A stretch of DNA of 64,000 nucleotides from Cephalopachus bancanus (taxonomy: Eukaryota > Chordata > Mammalia > Primates > Tarsiidae), in NCBI GenBank assembly GCA_027257055.1, contig JAPVLO010000007.1, positions 186,001-250,000 of the forward strand, in the 5' to 3' direction. The position numbers were made by a program, and so were the translations under genes. Shown here in pieces: positions 10,835 to 20,878 of the stretch. Under the pieces are notes generated by a model. That model saw nothing but the letters and a program-made list of their open reading frames with translations. It did not search any database and was not told where the DNA came from. The first letter of the stretch is position 1. Each line of letters begins with the position of its first letter.

Positions 10835-11098
10835 GCTGGGCACAGTGGCTCAACCTATAATCCTAGCACTTTGGGAGGCAGAGGCAATTTGAGACCAGGC
10901 TGAGCAACATAGGGAGACCTCATTTTTACACTAAAACCAAAACATTAGCTGGGTATTGTGACGCATGTCTATAGTGCCAACTACTTGGAAGGCTGAAGTG
11001 GAAGGATTGCCTGAACCCAACAGGTCAAGGCTGTGGTGGTCATGAGTGTGCCACTCCACTCCATCCTGGGAGTGAGACTCCAACAACAACAACAAAAA
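10835..11098 (+). mobile_element. Alu with left-arm deletion
   Basis: The left arm loses about 30 bp between GGAGGCAGAGG and CAATTTGAGACC. The tail is CAACAACAACAAAAAA. Confidence 0.9.
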
Positions 11099-11099
11099 A

Positions 11100-11534
11100 G
11101 AAGCCAAGAGTCTGAGATAAACAAAAACTGAATTTGTTACTAGAAAATCAGTCCCACAAAAAATACCAAAGCAAGTTCTTCAAGTTGAAATAAAAGGATA
11201 CCCGACAGTAACTCAAATATTCATGAAGAAATAAAGAACACCAGTAAAGGTATAAAAGACAGCACATATGTATTTTTCTTTGTAACTTTTCCCCCTCCTA
11301 TTTGATTTTAAAAATCTGCATAAAGCAGTAATTATAAATTTGTGTTTACAGGTACACAATGTACAAAAGATATAATTTGTATGACAATAACAGTACAAAA
11401 GAGGAAAACGGGAATGGAGCTACAAGAAAAAAGTTTTTATATGCTGAATTCCATCAGACCTAGACTGTTATAAATTAAGATATTAACTATAATGCCCAGG
11501 GCAATCAGCAAGAAAATCATTCAAAACAATAGTA
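11100..11534 (+). mobile_element. old L1, region between ORF1 and ORF2
   Basis: Continues the same L1: GTTCTTCAAGTTGAAATAAAAGG, ACCCGACAGTAACTCAAAT, GGTACACAATGTACAAAAG and TTATATGCTGAATTCC. Translation is broken throughout. Confidence 0.8.
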
Positions 11535-11850
11535 GGCTGGGTGCAGTGGCTCAGCCTGTAATCCCAGCACTTTGGGAGGCTGAGACAAGAGGATTGCCTG
11601 AGCCCAGGGGGTTGGAGACCAGCCCGGGCAACTTGGTGAGACCTCAGCTCTACAATAACTCACAAAAATTAGCCATGGCATGGTGGCATGCATCTATAGT
11701 GCCAGTTACTTGGAAGGCTGAGGCAAAAGGATTGCCTAAGCCCAGCAGGTCGAGACTTGTGGTAGCTGTGAGGAGCATGCTACTGCACTCTAGCGTGGGT
11801 GACAGAGTGAGACTCCAACTCAAAAAAAATTTTTAATTAAAAAAAAAAAA
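11535..11850 (+). mobile_element. Alu, older lineage type
   Basis: Full-length, with linker CTACAATAACTCACAAAAATTAGCC and end GAGACTCCAACTC. Confidence 0.93.
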
Positions 11851-11852
11851 CC

Positions 11853-12190
11853 AAGCCGGGCTCGGTGGCTCAGCCTGTAATCCCAGCACTTTGGGAGGCT
11901 GAGGTGAGTGGATTGCCTGAGCCCGCAGGGTCAAGACCCACCTGGGCAACTTGGCGAGACCTCATCTCTACAATAAATCAAAAAAATTAGCTGGGCGTGG
12001 TAGCGTGCGCCTGTAGTTCCAGCTACTTGGAAGGCTGAGGCGGAAGGATTGCCGGAGCCCAGCAAATTGAGGCTGCCGTGGCCCAGCAAATTGAGGCTGC
12101 CGTGGCCGGGAGCGTGCCACTGCACTCCTGTCTGGGCGACAAAGTGGAGTGCAGTGGCAACTCAAAACAAAACAAAAACCAACAACAACA
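11853..12190 (+). mobile_element. Alu with 24-bp tandem duplication
   Basis: The right arm carries two perfect copies of a 24-bp unit (12,058-12,081 and 12,082-12,105) beginning CCCAGCAAATTGAGG. The 3' end also has a scrambled GTGGAGTGCAGTGGCAACTC. Confidence 0.93.
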
Positions 12191-12295
12191 GTAAAAGACA
12201 ATATTCTAGGGGTAGCAGACAGCAGACTCTCTTGCTGTTGTCCTGCCCATTGTGCCTTTCACAATGTATCTTTCCTTTAGTAAATCTACCTTTAG
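12191..12295. other. non-L1 insert inside the L1 body, unassigned
   Basis: Not expected in an L1 at this point. It has a pyrimidine-rich stretch with TTTAGTAAATCTACC and may be a fragment of an LTR. Confidence 0.3.
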
Positions 12296-12585
12296 GCCAG
12301 AGGCAGTGGTTTAAGCCTGTAATCCCAGCACTTTGGGAAGCTGAGACAAGAAGATTGACTGAGCCCAGGGGTTCAAGACCAGCCTGGGCAACGTGGTGAG
12401 ACGTCATCTTGACAATAAATCAAAAAATTAGCTGGACGTGAAGGCACGCGCCTGTGGTTCCAGCTACTTGGAAGGCTGAGGCGGAAGGATTGCCTAAGCC
12501 CAGCAGGTCGAGGCTGCGGTGGTCGTGAGGGTGCCACTGCTCTCCAGCCTGGGCAACAGAGTGAGACTCCAACTCAAAAAAATAA
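12296..12585 (+). mobile_element. Alu with target duplication
   Basis: Flanked by AGTAAATCTACCTTT (about 12,280) and AGTAAACCTACCTTT (about 12,588). Confidence 0.93.
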
Positions 12586-12609
12586 AAAGTAAACCTACCT
12601 TTCTTAATT

Positions 12610-13480
12610 CAGTAAATAAATAAAATGATATACTAGAAAATAATACAAAACGAAGGCAGTAATGGAGGAATGAGGGGAGAATAAGATACACAGCAAAAAC
12701 ACCCTGCAAAATGGCAAGTATAAGTGATACTTTATTAGTAATTACATGAAATGTACTAACACTCCAATAAAAATGTAGATGTTAGCAGACTGAACAGAAA
12801 ACCATGACCTAACTATATGCTGTCCACAAGAGGCACACTTTAGATGCAAAACACAAAAATAAGTTGAGAGCAAAAGGCTAGAAAAAATATACCATGTAAG
12901 CAGTAACCAAAAGAGAGCTGCAGTGGTTACATATACAAAAAACCAAATATTCAGGTTAAGTATTATTAACAAATATTTAAATATTTTTACAAATGATAAA
13001 AAAGGATATTTTATAATAAAAGGGCTAATTCACAAGACATACAATCATAAACATGTACGTATACCTAACAATGATAAAACCCCAGAATATATGAAGCAAC
13101 AAAAAGAGATATAGTTCTACAAATATCACTTGGGAACTTCAATATCTCACTTTTGATAATGGATAAAAACATCTAGACATAATATCCATAAGGAAACAAG
13201 AAACTTGAACACAATACACGAACAAGAACATATACAGCACTTCACCCAACAGTATCAGAATACACATTCTCCTTAAGTGAATGTGAAAATTCTCCTGGAT
13301 AGATATATGTTACACTACAAATCAATAAACTTAAAAAGACTGAAATCATACAAAGAATCGTCCATGACAACATGGAATGAAACTAGAAATCAATAACAGA
13401 AGGAAAACTGGGAAATTTACAAATATACAGAAAGTAACACTCATACAATGAATGGGTCAAATAAGAAATCATAAAGAAAA
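12610..13480 (+). mobile_element. old L1 ORF2, endonuclease region, decayed
   Basis: Endonuclease-region landmarks: GAAGGCAGTAATGGAGG, AACTATATGCTGTCCACAAGAGGC, AGTAACCAAAAGAGAGC, TATACCTAACAATG, TTCAATATCTCACTTTTGATAATGG and ATGGAATGAAACTAGAAATCAATAAC. Many stops. Intact ORF2p supplies endonuclease and reverse transcriptase, but this copy cannot. Confidence 0.88.
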
Positions 13481-13483
13481 TGA

Positions 13484-13785
13484 GGCCCAGGCTCTGTTGC
13501 TCACACATGTAATGACAGTGCTTTGGGAGGCAGAGGGGAGAGGACTGCCTGAGTCCAGGGCTTGGAGACGAGCCTGGGCAACATGGCAAGATCTTATCTC
13601 TACAATAAATTAAAAAACAGCCAGGCGTGTTTGTGCTTGCCTATAGTTCCAGATACTCATAAGGCTGAGAAGGAAAGATCACCTGAGCCCAGCAGGTTGA
13701 GGCTGCAGTGACCATGTGAATGCCACTGCATTCCAGCCTGGGCAACCGAGTGAAACACTGACTCAAAAAAAAAAAAAAAAAAAAA
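13484..13785 (+). mobile_element. Alu, older
   Basis: Full-length but diverged at the start (AGGCCCAGGCTCTGTTGCTC), with a poly-A tail of about 22. Confidence 0.9.
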
Positions 13786-13903
13786 AGACAAAATACAGTG
13801 AGATGAAGAGAAATGAAAACAACACACAAAAACTTATGGGACGCAGCAAAAGCAGTGCTTAGAGCAAAATTTACCATTGTAAACCCATTAAAAAAGAAGA
13901 AAA
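13786..13903 (+). mobile_element. old L1 ORF2 continuation
   Basis: CACAAAAACTTATGGGACGC and CAGCAAAAGCAGTGCTTAGAG are the next ORF2 landmarks after the block at 13,480, so the Alu simply split them. Confidence 0.88.
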
Positions 13904-14205
13904 AGCCGGGCTCGGTGGCTCAGCCTGTAATCCCGCGCCTTTGGGAGGCTGAGGTGAGTGGATTGCCTGAGCCCACAGGTTCGAGACCCGCCTGGGCAGG
14001 CGAGACCTCATCTCTACAATAAAAAAATTAAAAAAAAAAAATTAGCCAGGTGTGGTAGTGTGCGCCTGTAGTTCCAGCTACTTGGAAGGCTGAGGTGGAA
14101 GGATCACTGGAGCCCAGCAGGTCGAGGCTGCGGTGGCCGGGAGCGACCACTGCACTCCAGTCTGGGCGACAGAGTGAAACTCCAACTCAAAAAAAAAAAA
14201 AAAAA
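13904..14205 (+). mobile_element. Alu, young type with shortened left-arm end
   Basis: CCTGGGCAGGCGAGACCTC shows the short deletion relative to CCTGGGCAACTTGGCGAGACC. Long poly-A tail. Confidence 0.94.
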
Positions 14206-14217
14206 AAAGAAGAAGAA

Positions 14218-14515
14218 AGGACCAGGAGCGGTGGCTCATGCCTATAATCTCAGCATTTTGGAAGGCCGAGGTGAGAGCACTGCTGGAGCCCAAGGGTTCA
14301 AGACCAGCCTGGGCAACTTGGCGAGACCTAATTTCTACAACAAATCAAAAAAATTAGCCGGGCATGGTAGCGCATCCCTCTAGTTTCAGCTACTTGGAAG
14401 GCTGAGGTGGAAGGATCACCTTAGCCCGGCAGGTCAAGACTGTGGTGGCCGTGAGCGTGCCACTGCACTTCAGCATGGGTGATAGAGTGAGACTCTAACC
14501 CCCTCCCCAAAAAAG
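14218..14515 (+). mobile_element. Alu, older lineage type
   Basis: Full-length, inserted in tandem with the previous Alu in the same orientation. Confidence 0.93.
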
Positions 14516-14612
14516 AAATTTCTCAATCAATAACCCAACTTTACACTTTAAGGAATCAAAAATGGAAGGACAAACTAAACCCAAAGGCAAAGATTTACAG
14601 GAGAAATGATGG
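14516..14612 (+). mobile_element. old L1 ORF2 continuation
   Basis: CTCAATCAATAACCCAACTTTACAC and ACAAACTAAACCCAAAGGC follow in correct L1 order, closing an L1 body spread over 4.1 kb. Confidence 0.85.
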
Positions 14613-14671
14613 GATTAGAAAATCAGCACACACAATGGAATTTTATGCAGCCATAAAGAAGGACAAGCAAA
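14613..14671 (+). mobile_element. L1 3' end, left part
   Basis: ACAATGGAATTTTATGCAGCC matches the L1 ORF2 C-terminal end. It jumps from mid-ORF2 to the 3' end, so a deletion or separate insertion lies here. Confidence 0.8.
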
Positions 14672-14980
14672 AGCTGGGCTCGGTGGCTCAGCCTGTAATT
14701 CCACGCTTTGGGAGGCTAAAGTGAGTGGATTTCCTGAGCCCAAGGGTTCGAGACCCGCCTGGGCAACATGGAGAGACCTCATCTCTACAATAAATCCAAA
14801 AAAAAATAAAATCAGCCGGGCATGGTAGCGCATGTCTATAATTCCGGCTACTCAGAAGGCTGAGGCGGAAGGATTGCCAGAGCCCAGTGGGTCGAGGCTG
14901 CAGTGGCCGGAAGCGGCCACTGCACTTCAGTCTGGGCAACAGAGTGAGACTCCAACTCAAAAAAATAAATAAATAAATAA
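14672..14980 (+). mobile_element. Alu with target duplication
   Basis: AAAGAAGGACAA occurs at 14,655-14,666 and again at 14,982-14,993. Confidence 0.94.
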
Positions 14981-14981
14981 A

Positions 14982-15121
14982 AAAGAAGGACAAACATGGA
15001 CTTTGCAGCAACTTGGATGGATTTAGAGTCTACCACACTCAGTGATCTATCACAGAAATAAAGTACAGAGTACCATGTTTTCACTCATAAGCGGACCTTG
15101 AACTATTATCATAATACTATG
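14982..15121 (+). mobile_element. L1 3' end, right part
   Basis: GGATTTAGAGTCTACCACACTC and TTTTCACTCATAAGCGGACC match the related copy at 18,050-18,170, which defines a window-specific L1 3' family. Confidence 0.85.
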
Positions 15122-15195
15122 TGGTGGCTAGGAGTGGGCCACTGCCCTCCAGACAGGGTGACAGAGTGAGACTCCTCCAACTCAAGAAAAAAAAG
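15122..15195 (+). mobile_element. Alu 3' end fragment
   Basis: Only the last 70 bp of an Alu right arm (GGGCCACTGCCCTCCAG through CCAACTC) remain, plus tail. Confidence 0.8.
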
Positions 15196-15212
15196 AAGAA
15201 AATCACCATTTG

Positions 15213-15518
15213 GGCCAGGAACGGTGGCTCAAGCCTGTAATCTCAGGACTTTGGGAGGCAGAGGCAAGAGGACTGCCTGAGACCAGGGGTTCAAGACCAG
15301 TCTGGCCAACTTGGCGAGACCTCGTCTCTACAATAAATCAAAAAATTAGCCAGGCATGGTGGCTCACGCCTGTAGTTCCAGCTACTTGGAAGGCTGAGGT
15401 GGAAGGATCACCTGAGCCCAGCAGGTCAAGGCTGCGGTGGCTGTGAGCGTGCCATTGTACTCCTCCAGCCCTGGGCAACAGAATGAAACTCCAACTTAAA
15501 AAAAAAAAAAAAAAAAAG
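15213..15518 (+). mobile_element. Alu, older lineage type
   Basis: Full-length, GTGGCTGTGAGCGTGCCATTG right arm, poly-A tail. Confidence 0.93.
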
Positions 15519-15829
15519 GAAAATCACACAAGAATTATCAATGGATGTTCTTACCTTGTGTCTGATAAGAAACAGACATTTACACATACTCAAATCTTCC
15601 AGTAAAATATTTATCATCTGCATTAGGAAAACAGTCTCTTTCCAATGAAGAAAGTTGGCAGGCACCTAAAGTGATCAAAGTTAATATCACCAATAATGGA
15701 AAAAGACATTATGTAACTCCTGACACACTGCACTGAGGATACAACCTTACTTCTATAATATTCCCGGGTAATCATGAGTAATCTAAGCATTCAAATTGAT
15801 CAACACTCAAAACAACTGGACTGTTCATC
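15519..15829. other. unassigned sequence
   Basis: No gene or clear repeat is visible. Confidence 0.45.
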
Positions 15830-16125
15830 TCAAAATGCAACGATCAAGTAAGGACAAAAAGTTTCAGGAAGTGTTCCAGATCAAAGCAGATAAAGTGACA
15901 TAAACATAATGCATGATCCTGGATAACTTTATTTGAATATTAGTAGAGACAATAGTGAAATCTGAATAAGGTCTGTATAGTAGATATTAATATTATATCA
16001 GTATCTACTTCCTGATTTTGATAAGTGCATAGTGCTTATGAAAGAGAATGTATTCTTGTTCTTAAGAAACAGACACTAAAGTATTCAGGGGTAAAGAAGT
16101 TGCCTGTCAAGAATGTAATCAAAGA
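15830..16125 (+). mobile_element. old LINE 3' UTR fragment
   Basis: ATGCATGATCCTGGATAAC, CTGATTTTGATAAGTG, TTCTTGTTCTTAAGAAACAGACAC and AAGTATTCAGGGGTAAAG match the old LINE 3' family also seen near 57,600-58,110. Confidence 0.6.
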
Positions 16126-16147
16126 GTTCCACGTACAGAAAGATCTA

Positions 16148-16439
16148 AGCCGGGCTCGGTGGTTCAGCCTGTAATCCCGCGCCTTTGGGAGGCTGAGGTG
16201 AGTGGATTGCCTGAGCCCGCGGGTTCGAGACCCGCCTGGGCAACTTGGCGAAAGCTCATCTCTACAATATAAATCAAAAATTAGCCGGGCGTGGTAGCGC
16301 ACGCCTGCAGTTCCAGCTACTTGGAAGGCTGAGGCGGAAGGATGGCCGGAACCCAGCAGGTCGAGGCTGAGGTGGCCAGCAGCGGCCACTGCACTCCAGT
16401 CTGGGTGACAGAGTGAGACTCCAACTCAAAAAAAAAAAA
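16148..16439 (+). mobile_element. Alu, young type with target duplication and perfect T-arm
   Basis: Target duplication AGAAAGATCTAA lies at 16,137-16,148 and 16,440-16,451. The T-arm-like GCGGGTTCGAGACCCGC is at 16,219-16,235. Confidence 0.96.
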
Positions 16440-16451
16440 AGAAAGATCTAA

Positions 16452-16850
16452 GGTCTCCAATCATACTCAATCCAAATAAGATTTCCCTAAGACATTATAA
16501 TCAAACTGTCTAAAATCAGAGACAAAGAGAGAATCTTGAAAGCAGCAAGAGAAAAGAAGCACATAACTTATATAAGGGAGTTCCAACATGGTTAGCAGCA
16601 GACTTTAGTGGAAACTTTCAAGCCAGGAGAGGGATGACATATTCAAAGGGCTGAAGGGGAAAAAAAAATCAAAATGCTAACCAGGAATACCATATTCCAA
16701 AGAGTTTTCTTCAGAAATGGAAAGGTAAAAACTTTCCCAGACAGACAAAAGCTGAGGGAGTTCATCACTACCAGACCTGACTCACAAGAAATGTTAAAGA
16801 AATTTCTTCAAGGTGAAAGAAAGTGATGCTGGGGGTGGGGGGAGGAGGTA
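16452..16850 (+). mobile_element. HAL1/L1 ORF1 3' region
   Basis: GAGAATCTTGAAAGCAGCAAGAG, GCAGACTTTAGTGG, CAAAGGGCTGAAG, CCAGACAGACAAAAGCTGAGGG and CACAAGAAATGTTAAAG are in L1 ORF1 order. About 10 nt of ATG-free decay per frame rules out a protein. Confidence 0.82.
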
Positions 16851-16859
16851 ATGAATCAA

Positions 16860-16990
16860 TAAGGGTACCCAATTTCAAATCAGGCAAAGTGGGAACCAAG
16901 GGGAGGCCCAAACTTTACCAGTAGAATGACCACTTATGTGCCTAACCCTGAATTGAACCCCACATCTTTAAAATAATTTTTTTTAAAAAG
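16860..16990 (+). mobile_element. probable short L1 3' tail insertion
   Basis: TGCCTAACCCTGAATTGAACC with an A-rich end is the same L1 tail as at 2,800 and 31,150. ORF1-downstream sequence resumes at about 16,992 (GTTAATGAGTAACAC), so this looks inserted. I did not find a clean target duplication. Confidence 0.55.
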
Positions 16991-16991
16991 G

Positions 16992-17100
16992 AATGTTAAT
17001 GAGTAACACAAAAACATCTTAAAGTATAAAACTCACAGGTAAAAGTTAAGTATGGTAGAATTCAGAATATAGATGGTGCCCAATGTGTGAGGTATAGTTG
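16992..17100 (+). mobile_element. HAL1/L1 continuation
   Basis: TAATGAGTAACACAAAAACATCTTAAAGTATAAAACTCAC is a known block downstream of ORF1 in this L1 group. Confidence 0.65.
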
Positions 17101-17164
17101 ACTATGGAAACAAACTTAAAGAAGCAAAGTGCCTGGGTAGAGGTGGTGAGGAAGATAAAGGGAG

Positions 17165-17275
17165 ATGACAATATTATTTATTTCATAGGATTGGGCAAGG
17201 ATTTAAAGAGGTAATATTTCTCAAACAATTAGATCAGTGCCTGTCACACAAAAAAAATACATAAATGTATGTTAA
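17165..17275 (+). mobile_element. MIR, 3' half
   Basis: CATAGGATTGGGCAAGG, then CAGTGCCTGTCACAC and ATAAATGTATGTTAAA, matches the MIR SINE core-to-tail. Confidence 0.7.
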
Positions 17276-17279
17276 ATTT

Positions 17280-17375
17280 TTAAAAAATTTTATCAAAGAT
17301 CATACAGCTAAGTGGTATAACAGGAATTCCAGCCCAGATTGACTCCAAATTTCTTATTCCTAACCATTCTGCTTC
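17280..17375 (-). mobile_element. MIR fragment, opposite strand
   Basis: GATCATACAGCTAAGTGG, GGAATTCCAGCCCAGATTGACTCC and CCATTCTGCTTCC is MIR in reverse complement, abutting the previous MIR half. Confidence 0.7.
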
Positions 17376-17815
17376 CTGATCTTAGGAGTTACTTGAATAA
17401 ATGTTCAACATGGACCTGGACTTTCACCTATCCTCCCAAAGTGAAAATGCATTACCAATCCATCTGTGAGGTCTTAGGGCTCCATGAGATATGAGATTTC
17501 AAAGATGAGAACTCATGCTTAGGATGGCACAGCAAGTTGGCATTGATTTTTTTTTTCCCCTGATGTTTCGGTGCTTGAAGATAGAACCGACAGACAGAAA
17601 ACCACCAGCTGTCAGGCCACTAGCTAGAGCCCTTTCTCTCTGCCTCAGTACATAACAAGAAGCTTGACCACATGCCCAGTCCACAACAAGAAAAGAAAGG
17701 TGGCACTGGTCTTTAGTGACCAAACAACAAACTATTTCCTAGGCAGCACACACCAATTACTAAAAGCATGTTGGTGCCTGCCCTGAGCCTACTGCCCAGG
17801 AAAGTACTAACTGCT
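17376..17815. other. unassigned sequence
   Basis: The minus frame at 17,499-17,723 has no recognisable domain. No gene is supported. Confidence 0.45.
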
Positions 17816-17824
17816 TCCTAAGAA

Positions 17825-18349
17825 AGACACTATTGACCTTTCATATGACCCAGGAATCCCCCTACTGGGAATATACCCAGAGAACTCAAGTCATTCTACC
17901 AAAAAGATACCTGCAGGTGCATGTTTGTTGCAGTTCTATTCACAATAGCAAAACCAGGGAAACAACCATGCTGCCCATCGAAGTCGGACTAGATTAAAAA
18001 AAAAAAAAGGTACACATACACAATGGAATATTATGCAGTCATAAAGAAGGACAAACATATGGACTTCAAAGCAGCTTGGATGAATTTAGAGTCTATCATA
18101 CTCAGTGATCTATCACAGAAACAAAGAACAGAGTACCCTATGTTCTCACTCATAAGCGGACCTTAAACAACTACCATAACATTAAAAGAAAGGGAATGGC
18201 AGTAGTGGGAAACTGCTAGGGGAGGGGGACACACCTCATCAGAAAAGTACCTGCATAAAGAAATTTGTATACTTAACCCTGAATTGTATGCCACATCTTA
18301 AAAATAAAGAAAAAAAAACCCGAAATTTTAAAATAAATAAATAAATAAA
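17825..18349 (+). mobile_element. L1 3' end (ORF2 C-terminus and short 3' UTR)
   Basis: The ORF2 C-terminal text runs CCTACTGGGAATATACCCAG, TTGCAGTTCTATTCACAATAGC, ACAATGGAATATTATGCAG, CACTCATAAGCGGACC and then a 3' tail with ATACTTAACCCTGAATTGTATG. It ends in A-rich sequence and is then followed by an Alu. This is the best-preserved member of the local L1 3' family. Confidence 0.88.
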
Positions 18350-18640
18350 AGCTGGGCTCGGTGGCTCAGCCTGTATTCCCAACACTTTGGGAGGCTGAGG
18401 TGAGTGGATTGCCTGAGTCCACAGGTTCGAGACCTGCCTGAGCAACTTAGCGAGCCCTCATCGCTACAATACGTCAAAAATTAGCTGGACATGGTAGCGC
18501 GCGCCTGTAGTTCCGGCTACTTGGAAGGCTGAAGCGAAAAGATCATTAGAGTCCAGCAGGTTGACGCTGGGGTGGCCATGAGCATGCCACTGCACTCCAG
18601 TCTGGGCAACAGAGTGAGAATCCAACTCAAAAAAAAAAAA
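18350..18640 (+). mobile_element. Alu, lineage type
   Basis: Full-length, inserted into the A-rich L1 tail (AAATAAATAAATAAA). Confidence 0.93.
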
Positions 18641-18868
18641 GCACACTAAGAGTTCAAAAGACTCTTCAAGATGGTCTTCCGCTTCCATCTGAAAGGGTTG
18701 TGCACTCTTGAGTTATTCTAATGTTCATTAAGAACCTGGCCCCCCCCCAAAAAAAGTGTCAAAACACACTTCAAGTTCTATTCATTTGCTAAGTGTTTCT
18801 CCTCTAATGGGTTTCTAAGTACAACCAAAGACCTCTTACTTAGTTTAAGAAAGGATAAGAAAAAAAGA
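18641..18868. other. unassigned sequence with C8 run
   Basis: Short unique sequence with a C run and A-rich stretch near 18,740. Confidence 0.4.
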
Positions 18869-18998
18869 GCTGGGCTCAGTGGTTCATGCCTATAATAATC
18901 CCAGCACTTTGGGAGACCGAGGTGAGAGTATTTCCAGAACCCATGGGATTGAGACCAGCCTGGGCAACTTGGGGAGACCTCATCTCTTCAATAAATAA
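18869..18998 (+). mobile_element. outer Alu, left arm (split)
   Basis: The left arm ends at CATCTCTTCAATAAATA, exactly where the inner Alu begins. The right arm resumes at about 19,300. Confidence 0.93.
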
Positions 18999-19285
18999 AG
19001 CCGGGCTCGGTGGCTCAGCCTGTAATCCCGCGCTTTGGGAGGCTGAGGTGAGTGGATTGCCTGAGCCCGCAGGTTCGAGACCCACCTGGGCAACTTGGCG
19101 AGACCTCATCTCTACAATAAATAAAAAAAAATTAGCTGGGTGTGATGGCGCGCGCCTCTAGTTCCAGCTACTTGGAAGGCTGAGGCGGAAGGATCACTGG
19201 AGCCCAGCAGGTCAAGGCTGCGGTGGCTGGGAGCGTGCCACTGCACTCCAGTCTGGGCAACAGAGTGAGACTCCAACTAAAAATA
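18999..19285 (+). mobile_element. inner Alu inserted in another Alu's linker
   Basis: Full-length younger Alu, flanked by CAATAAATAA and CAATCAATCA, within the A-rich linker of the outer copy. Confidence 0.93.
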
Positions 19286-19299
19286 AAAAAATCAATCAA

Positions 19300-19475
19300 T
19301 CAATCAAAAAATTAGCCAGGCGTGGTGGCACGTGCCTGTAGTTCCAGCTACTGGGAGGGCTGAGGCAGAAAGATCACCTAGCCTAGCAAGTGAAGGCTGC
19401 AGTAGCCGTGAGCATGCCACTGCACTCCAGTCTGGGCAACAGAGTGAGACTCCAACTCAAAACAAAAAAAAAAAA
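19300..19475 (+). mobile_element. outer Alu, right arm (split)
   Basis: Starts AAAAAATTAGCCAGGCGTGG and runs to GAGACTCCAACTC plus tail. Same age style as the left arm at 18,869. Confidence 0.93.
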
Positions 19476-19795
19476 GTATAAAAGAATAGGTTCAACAGAA
19501 AGATAAAACAATGATATTTTGGCTTGTCTAAGATTTTTTGCCACAAAACTCCATAAAGCAGAATTGGGACTCAAATGTCAAATTCTCTCTCACCACCAAG
19601 TTATAAAGAAAATGATATTTGATGCAAACAAAGGAAAAACGACTAGATATTTGTCTTACAGTGAGATTCATAGGTAAAGAGAGAAACACCTTGAATGTCA
19701 CTTAATCTTTTAAAATTGCATCTATGACTACCATCATTACAAAATTCTAAGTTTTACTTTTGGCTTATTTAACTGCACTGTTTAGAAGGAAACAA
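19476..19795. other. unassigned sequence
   Basis: No gene or repeat recognised. Confidence 0.45.
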
Positions 19796-19808
19796 GAGTA
19801 CAAACTAC

Positions 19809-20108
19809 AGCCGGGCTCGGTGGCTCAAACTGTAATCCCAGCACTTTGGGAGGCTGAGGTGAGTGGACTGCCTGAGCCCGCGGATTCGAGACCCGCCTGG
19901 GCAACTTGGTGAGACCTCATCTCTACAGTAAAATAAAAAATTAGCCGGGTGTGGTAACGCCTGCCGTTCCAGCTACGGAAGGCTGAGGTGGAAGGATCGC
20001 CAGAGCCCAGCAGGTCGAGGCTGCAGTGGCCGGGAGTGGTCACTGTACTCCAGTGTACTCCAGTCGGGGTGATAAAGTGAGACTCCAACTCAAAAAAAAA
20101 AAAAAAAG
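19809..20108 (+). mobile_element. Alu with 13-bp target duplication
   Basis: GAGTACAAACTAC at 19,796-19,808 and 20,109-20,121. A small CCAGTGTACTCCAGT duplication is near its 3' end. Confidence 0.96.
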
Positions 20109-20121
20109 GAGTACAAACTAC

Positions 20122-20439
20122 TACATTCTTGCAAAATGCCCTCATAAAAAGCTTTGAGAAACTTGCCAATTACCAGTTGGGCATTCCCTTTGCTTTAGTT
20201 TATATTGCATTTCCTCAAATTAAGTCCTGGGATATGAACCTCCCACATAACTACCAACATCAACTCTACTAAATCTTAACTTTTAAAATAGACAGCCAGC
20301 TCAACTTTAGAAAAAATAATGACAATCCATCCCTAAACAAAAAGCTAACAATAACATTCCTATTATGTTTCCATAACTAGAGCATCAGTAAAGTTAAACT
20401 CTGGAAGCCCCATTTGCAATGTCCTCAATAAGTACTCTT
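20122..20439. other. unassigned sequence
   Basis: Unique-looking AT-rich sequence, with no feature. Confidence 0.45.
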
Positions 20440-20744
20440 TCTTTTTTTTTTTTTTTTTTTTGAGTGAGGGTCTCACACAGTCACCAAAGTTGAAGTGCAA
20501 TGCCACAATTTTACAGTTCACTGCAGTCTTGAACTCCTGGGCTCAGGCAATGCCTCCACCTCATCCTCTTGAGTAGCCAGGACTACCAGTGTGTGCCACC
20601 ATTCCCAGCTAATTTTTAAAATTTTTTTGTAGTGACAAAATCTCACTATGCTGCCTAGGCTGGCCTTGAACTCCTAGATTTAAGCAATCCTCCCGCCTTG
20701 GCCTCTCAGAGTGCTGTGATTACAGGTGTGAGCCACCATGCCCA
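20440..20744 (-). mobile_element. Alu, old AluJ-like
   Basis: Diverged reverse-complement Alu with a TTTTTAAAATTTTTTTGTAGTG linker, not the lineage linker. Confidence 0.88.
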
Positions 20745-20878
20745 AATAAGCACTTTGTATTTTTCTGAATATGTAATCCTAACGTATGTGCATATATGCA
20801 TACACACACACACTGAGTTTGAAAGGATGCACACTAAAATGTTTATTATGTTAGGTGGTGTAATAAATATGATTTACT

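Noticed and set aside
16219..16235. tRNA gene suggested by the T-arm motif
   Set aside because: There is no acceptor stem, D-arm or anticodon arm at tRNA spacing. The motif is part of the Alu left arm.
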